A stretch of 64,000 bases of DNA from Nautilus pompilius (lineage: Eukaryota; Mollusca; Cephalopoda; Nautilida; Nautilidae), in the NCBI GenBank assembly GCA_018389105.1, contig JACATO010001535.1:18322-82321 (forward strand). The letters are read 5' to 3'. The notes beneath the pieces are model-generated. The model was not told the origin of the DNA. It worked only from the letters and a program-made list of their open reading frames with translations, and searched no databases. Position 1 is the stretch's first letter, and every line of letters starts with the position of its first letter. The translations under genes were made by a program, and so were the position numbers. This document shows, one piece after another, positions 13,801 through 36,119 of this stretch.

Positions 13801-16800
13801 GCCTGGTCTTTGAGAACTTTACTCAAAACTGCTAACCCAGATTTACATAAGCTCCAAGGATGAGACTGATTTAACTTGAAAGTGATCTTAAACAACATCC
13901 ATCATTAAACAGAACTGTACCGAAAAATGTTTAAAATAAAAGGAACAGTAACTCAACAAAATTCAGCCATGTCAAAGCAGCACTGTCACCAATGGTAAAC
14001 AGGATCATTATTTTACTATGGCAACAACAATTACTATGGTGCTGAAGCACACATGTACTTACATAAGCTACATCTGATGTCTAATGTTTATTGTTCTATC
14101 AACAAAATACCATAAACTCTTTAAGGTCCTATTTGGCAACTTGAAAGTGGAGACATACATTAAAAACCCTTTTATCTTCTTCTTAATTATCAATTTTGAC
14201 TACAAATACCAGAGAGAGAGAGAGAGAGAGAGAGTGTGTGTGTGTGTTGTGCATGCGTGAGTTGTTCACCAAAATAAAACAACTAATAAAAATCCAGATG
14301 AAGCTGCTTTTATAAATTAGTAGTTAAGAGATCTGTCAGAATTTGTGTGGTAAAGTACATTTGTTTGTTGCCAGGATGTAACAAAGTCTGTGCAAGGCTC
14401 CCCTTCCAATCAGCCTAATTCAGACCTATGAAATGATAGCCCTAGTCTAACATGAGCTAGGGAGGTTCCAGCTGGCATGATGGAGAAAAATAAAGATGGT
14501 GACAGCCAGCAGTAGCCTTAGGGATATGCACCTAGTATTGATTCTTAGAGCAATACTTATATACATGTTACATACAAACAAAAATTATAAAAAATAAATA
14601 AATACACAAGCATGCAACCCCCAAGTCAGTAATATAAATATAAACACTTATTTCTATCCTATTGAAAGCCATTTTAAGCTCTGCTTTAGTATTGTATTAT
14701 TTTGTAATACTAGCAAAAGTTAAAAAAAAATAATGGGGATTTGTGGCAGCCACCATATAACATAAAATCTGTGGAAATCTAAACCATTTAGAACTTATTA
14801 ATAATCTACTCAAGAGCTGTCTTTCAAGTTCAACAACAATTTCTGGAAAAGATCTTAAATACCAATATGGAATGGTGAAAAAAATAGAACATTTTGCTTA
14901 ATGTAGCAGTTTCTTTTGATAGCAACCATTTATCTTGTTATGTCATGAAACTCCTATATAAAATAAAAAAAACAAGACTTTGTTTGTCAAGGCAAAAGTA
15001 TTCATGAATGTTGACAAGAAGGCCTATCATTTAAGATTTAAAACAAATGTTTATTCATTGTTTATAGAACTAAACTCCTAAATATATTAAAATTGTTGAA
15101 AAGCATCTTTCATTATATCATCATAACTTTATTACAGTAAACAATTTGAAGATTAGTGACTTACATGAGATGATCTACACTTTCCTCATCAGTGACCAGA
15201 TGAAACATGACTGGATGCTTGGAGTTGGTGAAGATGCTGTTTATTGTAGCCACCATCCCTCCAAGCGTCTCTTTCCCTGATGACATGCACACGTGCACCA
15301 CGTCAGATGAGCTGTAGTTCTTTAAAGTGGTTTTCAGTCTGTTTCGTCCTTCAAAGATAATAACAAAAACAAAATCAAATATTTACATGAAATAATTTGA
15401 GGTGGAGACACAAAAGTAGTACTTGCATTACTTTAACACGTATTCACCCTAGTTGCTAGTTAAAAAAACTTAGATGAAAGACAGACTCAAAGATAACTCA
15501 CCTTTCAGGTGACTGACAAGCCAAGGCCATTTTTTTGCATCAATCAGACTTGGAAACCATAGGTATAGTAGAGTGATTAGCCAGACAAGCAGCAAAACTA
15601 TGCCAACTGAAAAGTTTAAATGAAAATTTGAAGGGAAAAACAACAAAACTTTCGTCAGTATTAGTAGACAGGTTTAAAACAAGAATTAAAAAAAAAATGT
15701 AACAAAAGTCTAAAATTATCCTGCATGTATGTTGGGGATGCAGAATATTACGTGAAAACTTTTCTCACGTATTTCTGGACCAGTGAGGAGGGATGGGGGG
15801 AGCACAAAGCTGACTCGCGTATTTCTGGACCAGTGAGGAGAGGGGTGGAAGTACAAAGCTGACTCGTGTATTTCTGGACCGGTGAGGAGGGGTGGGGGGG
15901 TACAAAGCTGACTCGCGTATTTCTGGACCAGTGAGGAGGGGTGGGGGGGGGTACAAAGCTGACTCGCGTATTTCTGGACCGGTGAGGAGGGGTGGAAGTA
16001 CAAAGCTGACTCGCGTATTTCTGGACCAGTGAGGAGGGATGGGGGGAGCACAAAGCTGACTCGCGTATTTCTGGACCAGTGAGGAGGGATGGGGGGAGCA
16101 CAAAGCTGACTCGCGTATTTCTGGACCAGTGAGGAGGGATGGGGGGAGCACAAAGCTGACTCGCGTATTTCTGGACCAGTGAGGAGGGGGGTGGAAGTAC
16201 AAAGCTGACTCGCGTATTTCTGGACCAGTGAGGAGAGGGGTGGAAGTACAAAGCTGACTCGCGTATTTCTGGACCGGTGAGGAGGGGGGTGGAAGTACAA
16301 AGCTGACTCGCGTATTTCTGGACCAGTGAGGAGGGGGGTGGAAGTACAAAGCTGACTCGCGTATTTCTGGACCAGTGAGGAGGGAGGGGGGGGGGTACAA
16401 AGCTGACTCGCGTATTTCTGGACCAGTGAGGAGGGGTAGGGGGGGGGAGTACAAAGCTGACTCGCGTATTTCTGGACCAGTGAGGAGGGGGGGGGGGAAG
16501 TACAAAGCTGACTCGCGTATTTCTGGACCAGTGAGGAGGGGGGTGGAAGTACAAAGCTGACTCGCGTATTTCTGGACCAGTGAGGAGGGATGGGGGGGGG
16601 GTACAAAGCTGACTCGCGTATTTCTGGACCGGTGAGGAGGGGGCGGGGAGTACAAAGCTGACTCGCGTATTTCTGGACCTGTTCTGGACCGGTGAGGAGG
16701 GTGGGGGGGTACAAAGCTGACTTGACACGTCACTAGCAGTTTGGATCTGTAGCCTGTCAAGCTGGAATCAAATACAGGTGTATTCAAAGCTCGGGCACTT

Positions 16801-17028
16801 CCGCATCAGGCAAACCTCCCGTGGCTGCTCTTTATTATAGACACCAGCCCGACATCGAGGAGGAGGGGACGGACGGACAGGCAGACTGGGGATAGATGGG
16901 GAGAGAGAGAGAGAGATAATCGCTTCTGTCAAATCGGGTTCAGTCAAAACAGAAAACGTTTAACATTCTCCTTTTTTTTTCCGCACGAGACAAACCAACC
17001 AACCTCTTTTCGCCGTTAAAAATCCCAT
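7894..17028 (-). CDS. GLT8D1: Glycosyltransferase family 8 domain protein, GLT8D1-like (9 exons, complete)
   Basis: The coding exons on the minus strand are 17028-17004, 15606-15502, 15348-15165, 13062-12945, 12121-12034, 10302-10202, 9336-9170, 8566-8454 and 8069-7894. All have GT-AG borders and matching phases and give 358 residues; human GLT8D1 is about 370. A short basic N-terminus (MGFLTAKR) precedes one hydrophobic anchor at residues 9-26 (GIVLLLVWLITLLYLWF), so this is a type II Golgi/ER membrane protein with a luminal catalytic domain. The GT8 metal-binding DxD motif is FLDDDCIVQG (Asp167-169), and the family C-terminal motif LHWNGRFKPW is at 319-328. GT8 enzymes use nucleotide sugars; the donor and acceptor of GLT8D1 are not well established. 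The gene is divergent from NSUN5. The tiny first exon (25 bases) is the least certain part; it was chosen because donor, phase and anchor position all agree. GLT8D2 is the alternative paralogue. Confidence 0.9.
14211..14247. repeat. (AG)n(TG)n microsatellite
   Basis: This compound dinucleotide run lies in intron 3 of the GLT8D1-like gene. The rest of that intron (13063-15164) is AT-rich and shows no recognisable element. Confidence 0.9.
15765..16735. repeat. G-rich minisatellite, about 20 units of 47-52 bp, in GLT8D1 intron 1
   Basis: The unit core is ACAAAGCTGACTCGCGTATT followed by TCTGGACCAGTGAGGAGG and a variable run of G/T/A, repeated about 20 times head to tail. Length differences between units come mostly from the G-run. 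The last unit near 16670-16690 has a partial internal duplication of TTCTGGACC. Each unit carries two or more CpGs and several G-runs on the + strand. The array begins about 160 bp from exon 2 and ends about 270 bp from exon 1. Long open frames on the minus strand here are a by-product of the stop-free unit and are not genes. Confidence 0.97.
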
Positions 17029-17403
17029 CCTGTCGCGAATCGCAAAGGAAGCTACACCTCAGACATCGCTACGGAACCCAGCAGTTGGCGCCTCCACGTA
17101 GACAGGAGGCCGCCATGTTGGCAGAACCCGTCCGTAAACAGTCGCGACTGCAAAACTGACAGGATGGACAAAACACGTTAATAATATTTAAAACTGCGAT
17201 AAAAATTATTATCATCGACTTTTTTTTGTCAGCAACAAAGTTTAAAAAATATACACACACGCACGCACACATATATTGGTTTAAAAATTTTCACTTCCGA
17301 CAGTTCCAGACCCGGCAGGTGGCGCCTCCGTAATTAGCCTTCCGGTTTAGAGAACCTTTCCACGTGCCGGTGGTTTGGCTGCTGTTGCAGTTCGTGGAAA
17401 AGG
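17029..17403. promoter_or_regulatory. Bidirectional promoter between GLT8D1 (-) and NSUN5 (+)
   Basis: Only 375 bases separate the two start codons. The interval is CpG-rich compared with its AT-rich, CpG-poor surroundings. Visible motifs: a YY1-type site GCCGCCATGTTGG near 17110, an ETS-type CACTTCCG at 17291-17298, and two CTCF-like sites in the same orientation, CCAGCAGTTGGCGC at 17078-17091 and CCGGCAGGTGGCGC at 17312-17325, both followed by CTCC. There is no clear TATA box, as is usual for housekeeping genes. Motif calls are from consensus by eye. Confidence 0.7.
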
Positions 17404-28669
<11,266 letters not shown>

Positions 28670-28688
28670 TTGCAAGCATTTTTTTTTT

Positions 28689-28694
28689 AATAAA
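28689..28694 (+). terminator. Poly(A) signal of NSUN5
   Basis: AATAAA begins 20 bases after the NSUN5 stop codon, and another AATAAA follows near 28719. The 3' UTR appears very short. Confidence 0.6.
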
Positions 28695-28719
28695 TGAATT
28701 TAAATCTTTTTAATCATTA

Positions 28720-30885
28720 ATAAATTTTAATCTGTTTATGACATTTATCTGTTTTTGTAGATAATTATAAGTCTAAAAATCCTTGCAAATTTTGCAGTTG
28801 CTTAATGCCATAATATCTAAAGTAGATTAATACCACATTATTAATGATGTAGATGCTTGTGCTATTAACTAAGCTGGTGTAATCATCAAATAGGGATTAA
28901 TGTGCATCAGCTTATTAAAAAAAAACATTTTTTTTTCTTTCTTAAATAGTCATCTGTAAAGTGATTAATTAAGACAGCAGTATATGTTCTAGCTGAGTGG
29001 TAGATCACCTAGGCCTATGATGAAAATGTTAATTATTGGAAGAGTTTTTATTAATGTCATACAGTATTGACTTTTCTGGCTGTTTGTTTTTGGATCTGGG
29101 CTTTACATAGGATTTTATGTATATGATTTCTCCTCCTCTCCCTAATTATATTGATTCCATGTGAAGAAATTGTAATCAGTGAATATATTTCATACTTACA
29201 AAAGAAATTTTGCAAGTTTTGAAATGATAAACTGTGAAAATGGTATATATTTATCAAAATTTGTACAGTTAATGAAATAAGTTTGGTTGGTAACGCTTAG
29301 TGCTAGTTTTAATTACATTGGTTATGACCCATTTAGCGTACTTTAGCTGGTGTAAGTTCTCCAAATGGTTCTGGCAAATTTAACTCCTATCAGTTATTTC
29401 AGTTTTGGGCAGGGATTTTGAAGGTTTTATAACCACTTACATTTTTTTATATCTATGTTTTGAAGATAATGTATTGACATTTAAATCAGACCAGACATTA
29501 CTCTTAACCTTGATTCTCTGATCTCAAGTAGACATCTTTAAGGTAGGTGCACACACTCAAATATGCTTCTTAGGAAGTTTTTTTAAAACCAATTAAACAA
29601 ACAAAATTAGAATTTCAGCTTGAAGTGAAAATGCATTGTTAAGTCATTGACTCTAATATTTTACATGGGGGGGATTAAATAAAATTTACTTATTAAAGCA
29701 AAATGGGCATTTAAAAATTATTCAAGAAGGAATTTAAATCTGGTATTGGCATTGCTAAATAATGTAGAGTATTGATAATACAGCTGAAATTATTTTTAAA
29801 AATGGCAAGAGCTAAGAAGATAAACTAAGGTCATTTTAGATTTCAGCAGAATCCAGTCCATAGCAGATAAACCAACAGAACTTGTCAAACAATTAGTGTA
29901 AATCTAAGTTCTGAAAACCAAAATGTTATATTGAAAAAAGAACAAAAAAAACCCTGCAGTTTTTTGTATTTGATAATTTTCTTTTAAAAATAGATCTTTG
30001 GATGAAAAGATTTTCCTTACCTAAGAGCTCATCTTTAAGCTGGTTAATAGAGTGGGTGAGAATACCTTGAATGTAGAAGAAAGCTTAGTAAAGTTCCTGA
30101 TTAAGAAATTAAAACAATGAATTACTAAAATAATAGTAGTCTCATCAATTTAATGAAGAAAAAATTGACTAGATGAATATTACTATTATGGATTTCTTCA
30201 CCATAAGCGTTCGTTTTGTTAAAATTTATAAATAAAATACGTTTTTGATATAATTTCCTTTAATATTTAGCCAGATTCTCTTCCAAAATTACACATTGAA
30301 ACTAAAGTTTACTTTTTAAGAGTAACTAAAAGCAGTGTCTCCATTGTCATCCTGTTCACTAAACATTACTTTTTAATTTATAATATACTATTGACGTTCA
30401 AAATTAAATATTTAACAATAAAATAAACTCATTATTTTTCTAAATTTTTTAATAATTTGTACACTGAATATATAAGTAAGTAAGTAAGTAAATATACAGT
30501 ACAGTGAATTTGTTTTCATAACAGGGTAATTTTAATATATATATATATAAACCAGTGCTACGCAGCAAGCCAATTTGGATGTATTTTAATCGTTTTTGTA
30601 TACGAAATTATTAATGTTATATATTTTTTCCCTGTAAATTCTAATATTTGATCTTAATATTCACGGTTGTAACGATTTAATATATATAATATATATATAT
30701 ATATATAATACAGTTCAGCTATAATTGTAAAGCCTCTAACCCAAAGCGTTTCATGTGTAATGGATTTTGTATTTGTAACATAGATTAATTAGTCCTTCGA
30801 TTATAGCAGAAGTTTACAATTTATATTAATCTTCCTAAATGGAAATAATACTGCAGAAATGTTATATTCTGTTTTGTGATTTGGC
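28720..30885. other. AT-rich intergenic DNA
   Basis: No coding signal or recognisable element was seen. It has (AT)n runs at about 30536-30550 and 30680-30712 and a (TAAG)n run near 30474. Confidence 0.4.
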
Positions 30886-31220
30886 GATCGCCGCCTCGCG
30901 TTCATACAGCATCTTGGAGAAATACTCTCTAACCCCAAGCGCCATCTGTGGTTGATGGCCGACCGCTGTTCGGTAAATACGCTCTACAGTATACGCATCC
31001 TGTTTATCTTGTAGCTAAACAGTTGGTTCTCCGTTCGACATTTGACTACGACCTTATTGGGGTACTACTGTAAGTCAGACGGCGAAGAGGAGAGACCACG
31101 GACGAGGGTTAACTTAAACAAAGGGCCGCAGTCTTGTGTATTAAGACCAGCAGTAGGAATGTCCCACCCCTCAGCAGCTTAACTAAAATACCTTTGGTGG
31201 CCTGCACAGTCAGTCTACAG
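30886..31220 (+). promoter_or_regulatory. Probable CpG-rich promoter and first noncoding exon of the zinc-finger gene
   Basis: Sequence changes abruptly from AT-rich to CpG-containing (GCGATCGCCGCCTCGCG near 30885). A CTCF-like core, AGATGGCGC on the minus strand, lies near 30940. A strong splice donor, CTACAG|GTGAGT, follows at 31220/31221. A good acceptor, TTTATTTTTTCAG, at 35925 stands about 195 bases before the zinc-finger start codon, so a noncoding first exon ending at 31220 is a reasonable model. No transcript evidence is available. Confidence 0.35.
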
Positions 31221-31581
31221 GTGAGTTCTGCTGGGTGCAGGCCTCGGAAGATGGATCTTCGTTAGGCTTCACGGTAGTTTATTATAATTGTCTCTGGTTT
31301 TGTTTCATCGGTATAATCATCGTCGTTCTGTGGTTGAGAACCCCGGTTAACACGGACTCGTCCTGGCGATCAGACAAGACATTGAAAAGTCTGCGAGGAG
31401 GATCCCAACCCTCGTGGATGGGTGAGATAAGTTTGTTTGTTTGTTTTTTTTTTAATTTAAATATAAGAAAAAGGAAACGACGAGGTTGCGCCGATTGTGG
31501 GGGGACCCAGAAAACTCTCTAGATCCAGAGGCTCTGAAATGTAACTTCCAGCCATTCTCCAAGGAGTTTCATCTGCTGGTC

Positions 31582-32614
31582 CAGTGGTTCCCAACCTTTT
31601 TGGACTCGGTGGACCTTTCTCTAACACTCAAAAGACCTGCTACACTTCCATAATTGAACAAAGAATAAATTTAGCAAAAAAAAAAAAAAAAAAAAACCTT
31701 ACACTAACCCTTCAAAATTTAGTGACTTAACGTGATGCTTGTTGCTGCTGCGCCTGGGCAGCCGGCTTGGAAATTCGCGGCCGTGTATTTGCCAAAGCCA
31801 ACCTCATGTCATCCTCAACATCCAGCCTGTTCCTTGCCTTTGTTTTGATGTGAACGAGAGTTGGAAATCCAGTCTCGCAGAGATAGGTGGAAGCAGAACT
31901 CGGAAGGCGAGCATGGTGACATCGGGATACGACTGATGCATAGCACACCAGAACTGGTTCAGCGATTTATCATGAAAACAGATCACGTGTGGCTGGGGAA
32001 TATATTGTATATCATATCAGAAAAAAAGGATTTTCGGGGATCAACATCTGCGCATAGCCACCTCTGATCAGAGCAGCTGTGTGGGGTTGGTGCCCAAGTC
32101 TGCCCAAAATCGAGCTGGCCAGTGTGCGTCCGGCCGAAGTCACAGTCCAGTCCTTGTACCGTGCTCTACCCCCCCCCCACAGGTGTCGCGGTCGAGTCTT
32201 TTAGCTGCAGGCCCCAATGGCATTAGCCAGTAGGGGCGCGGCTCGATTGCGTCAGTCCTACTGTGGTAACAGTTCGAGTTCCGGCCTTTGTCGCCAGCGT
32301 GTATTGCCCGTGTTTCTATGAGAGTGACAGGAAGCTGCAGGGGGAGGGGGGCCGGTGATGCAAGTGCGTTACGGCAGAGGCCTGTGACACAAGCCTTACA
32401 CCTTCGGCGCTCAGCCTCCCATCGGTGATACCGGCGTATTGCACGCAGGGTAATTTTTGTATACTTTTTTCTGGAAAAAAGTGCGTCTTATAAGCCAGCA
32501 AATATGGTACATATAAACAAAACAGATACATACTCATGAACAGTTTCTTGACTCAGTCATACAACAAAAATTGAAACTACCAGGGTTCCACGACCCACTG
32601 GTTGGGAACCACTG
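31582..32614 (-). mobile_element. hAT-family DNA transposon (non-autonomous or decayed), with target-site duplication
   Basis: The ends are inverted repeats: CAGTGGTTCCCAACC at 31582 and its complement GGTTGGGAACCACTG ending at 32614. The flanking 8-bp sequences TGCTGGTC (31574-31581) and TGCTGTGC (32615-32622) agree at 6 of 8 positions, as expected for a hAT target-site duplication with two later changes. The interior retains the C-terminal coding part of the transposase on the minus strand plus unrelated CpG-rich sequence and a poly(A) run near 31678. It sits in the presumed 5' intron of the zinc-finger gene. Confidence 0.8.
31727..31990 (-). pseudogene. hAT transposase C-terminal dimerisation domain, frameshifted
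   Basis: The minus strand encodes STYLCETGFPTLVHIKTKAR followed by NRLDVEDDMRLALANTRPRI and a Q-rich end with stop. This is the conserved C-terminus of Charlie/ZBED-type hAT transposases (S-T-Y-L-C-E-x-G-F-S-x-L, then K-x-R-N-R-L-x-V-E-D-D-L-R-L-A-L-S). The preceding segment FWCAMHQSYPDVTMLAFRVL is in another frame, so a frameshift separates the two. The N-terminal zinc finger and most of the catalytic domain are missing. Confidence 0.8.
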
Positions 32615-35600
32615 TGCTGTGCCATATATTTTTTTTAAATTTAGAAACCCCTTAACATGGACACAGTTACTACTAATTTTTTTTTGTTTTTGTTTTTCAG
32701 TTCTCCGACTGATTTTGTTTCTACTTTCAAGTAACCTTAGACTTTCCGCTACATCTTCTGATGACTTTTATTAAAAAAAAAAAAACAGGAGCAATTCAGA
32801 TTCATCTTTTGTCAGAATGGAGCTTGGGGTTCCATCAGTTTTCACGTTTGACCCAAAGTGTGTCCTTGTTCTTTCTGGCAAGACTGAATGCCCTTCTATA
32901 TTATTGTGAGGCATTGCTTAAACTAACTTTGGCACTTTACTGGGGTTCTGAGATAACCACTGACTTTGAGATCTCTTAAATAACTTGATTACATCCATTT
33001 GTAGACTAGCAGCTTTGCAGTGATCACGAATTTGTACATTTGTGACTTGATTGACTTCCCTTCATCATTCAACAGCTTATTATCTCTTATAGTAAAGTGG
33101 AGTGTGTAAAAAAATATTCTGAAATGAGAAGTATTTTTTTCAGACTTTATAAGTATATTACTAAGGTAACCTTACAGTTATAACCTCAATAGTTTAAACT
33201 ATGGTTAAAATCAGTATTTTACTTGGAATATTTCATATAAGTAGTGCACTCACCTTTCTACAAAAAATGTGATTTGATTAAAATCAGCCTTTCCATGAGA
33301 ATACCAATTACCAAATTGTGAGTTTTTCATGGTAATCTCATACAGTGTGAGGTGCATATGTTGATGTTCCAATAGAGAATTGGTGTGGAGCTACATAGAA
33401 CAATATTTCCTGTTCCTTGGATATTACAGTAACTTCAAGATGCTTATTCAGCAGTTTCATCCTTGTAATAATGATAACAAGCAGTAGTTGATTCACTCCG
33501 GTTTTGTAATCAACTTTCACAAATTTAGTGAGCACATTATACATATCTGAATAACTTCCATAAACAAGGTAAATGCATGGATCTGAGTCTCAAGCAAGAT
33601 TTGAGAGGTTAAAGAGTCATTTCAAAATTAAAAGTTCCATTGATTAAAGGGGATGAAAGTTATGTTGTTTTAATGTGTGTTCCACCGCTTTTCGGACTAA
33701 GCTACCTAGTACTTGTTTAACAACTTGTCAACACATGAGTTATAAACATTGAATTGGACTTTGTTTTTCATTACTCCTGTTTTCATAAAAAGCTGTATTT
33801 TGCAGAATGTGACAGGCAGAACCCACAATGTACACTGCATCATTGCCATTTTACATTATGGTCTTAATTGAGTTTGTGTGTGTGAAAAGATTGGCAGATG
33901 TATTGCCATTACCTATTCCTATGGTTATATCAAGTAATTTTGTGTTTGCTTACTTATTTATCCAGTCAAAAACATTTTATGAATGTAATGCAGTTCTTGA
34001 GCATATGTGACTGAGTTTCATATCAAATAGACACATTGTAAATGGATTCACCTCCAGTAATTCATTGTCAAAGAACATGTTTGAGATTTATTTGCGACAC
34101 CAGATTTTCTTTCAGTGGTGGAGCACATGCATAATTAATTATATAGTTAGTCTTTATGTGAGCTGAAGAATAAATGTAGGCATTATCACTATCAGTTAGC
34201 ATCTGCCTGAACAGTAGATCTGAATGATTAGACATGAATGGGGAAAGTTATATCCCACAATGAAATTTGTAGCCAAAACCTTAGCTTATGCTATATTCTA
34301 AGCCAGTGAGCTTGGATTTATCATACCTAGGTTTACAGTAGGTTGATTTTTCAGTTTGATGGTCTTCACCATCTTTATAATGAATCATATTCTTTTCTGC
34401 TTATTGTTTGGTTGCTTTCTTGAACAATACAATAAAATTAAGTGCAGTTCTCTCAAATGTCATGTAAAATGTGATATTTAGTTGTCCAATCTTTTTGAAA
34501 AAATGAACTGTACTTTGCAACACCTAAAAAAATCTTGTGGAATATTTTCTTTCCTGACTATTTACTATGATTGCGAAAGGCATGGAGGGGAAATCCAGGT
34601 AACATGGGTGACCTCGCCTTAATGCTACACGACTCTCCCTGTAATAGGACCAAGAACTGGGGCTGCAGACTCTAGTATCAACACAGCAAGAAATGTTTGA
34701 TAGACATCTCCTAAATGTCTTATACACTGAGATGGTGCTATTGTTGGCATAGCTGCAGGGAATCAGTGAAGCATTCCAAGGATAACTTTTGTGTTCCACC
34801 CATTTGTTGTTTCACAACTTCTAGTACTAAATGCATTGTAAGTAACATTCCATTACAGCTACAATGTCATTTATCAAATACTTTTCAGTGGCTGGTAGGC
34901 TTCAATTTTGTAATGAGAATGTGCAATATAAACAGTCAGAAAGCCCATTTGGAATTGATACCTGGCAGAATTTGATCAAATAGCATCAACCATACATGAA
35001 ATCCCAAATGCATAAGATTTCTAGGATTTTTGTCTTGCTGATTTGAGAGCACGGATCTAGCTTTGAATGTGTATTGTATGAGACAGAGCTTTTTTCCAAT
35101 ATTCCTTTTGGTTTGTGCTGAATTAGTTTTTTTTTTTTTTTAATTCTCTGACCTTTAAACAGTGAAGAGGAGAAAATGTTCATTTTGTAGCATTTGTACC
35201 ACATTTGTGAATATAGATCATTTATGCAATCAACAACAATTCTATCAGATAAATTGCTTTCACCTGACTTAAAGCACTGCCATTTGTTAATTTATATGCT
35301 GATTAATGGAAACTACTTTTCCTGATACCAGATCTCATCTGTACTGTTAACCTTGATTTAAATATTCAAGTATTTAGAATTTTTGAAGATTTAAATAGAT
35401 ATTATAGCATTGCTTATATATTGCTACTTCGAAAGGAGATTGTTTTAAGTTATAAAGCTTATGATCTCATCTTGATTGTCTTGATAACAGTTGTTGCTTC
35501 TAAAGTGATGAATGCCCTCTCTCTCTCTCTCTCTCTCAAGAGATGAATTAAAATGTTGTGACCTATCTCTAATGCTTTTACATTTAAAGCTATACCTGAC

Positions 35601-35925
35601 TGCTGCAAAATGCACAACATGAGCATAACACAATAAGTTAGGTTTTCACCTGGATACTTAACAGATACAAGTAAAATACACAAAATCTACAGTTGTGACA
35701 ATACAAATGTATAAGAGAGTTGAATTTTTTACCTCTTATTGTTCACATAGCATGTTGATTGTAGATTTTTAGCTTTTTGTTTAACTGCTGCAGAGTTTTT
35801 GGTTTGTATGCATAAATAGTTTTGTCTGCTTTGATAATGTTTATGGATTTTAGATGTACTTACACTAATTAGTGATTCCTGTTGTGTTTTACTTTGAAAA
35901 TAAATTATTTTATTTATTTTTTCAG
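32615..35925. other. AT-rich sequence, probably 5' intron of the zinc-finger gene
   Basis: I saw no coding exon or recognisable mobile element. A (TC)n run lies at 35516-35537. A plausible acceptor, TTTATTTTTTCAG, ends at 35925. Confidence 0.35.
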
Positions 35926-36119
35926 ATTTTTTGGAAAAGCTGGTTTTATTGTTGAATGTTTTTTTTTTTTTAAATCTTGAGCAAGTCAACAGAAAAAATA
36001 CGAGCAGAGGAGATTTTGAGGAATAGCAAAAAAATACTTTTCTTTTTAAAATTGTGTAACATGAGAAATTCTTCTCAACCTGCCCCTTGGAGCTACATAA
36101 CTTTGGTGCTTCTGTTAAC

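Noticed and set aside
15765..16735. Regular repeats considered as a CRISPR-like array
   Set aside because: There are no unique spacers; units are contiguous near-identical copies in a eukaryotic intron.
15716..16787. Three overlapping minus-strand frames of 326-340 codons
   Set aside because: They are translations of the tandem minisatellite in all three frames; the unit simply lacks stops. They lie in an intron of GLT8D1.
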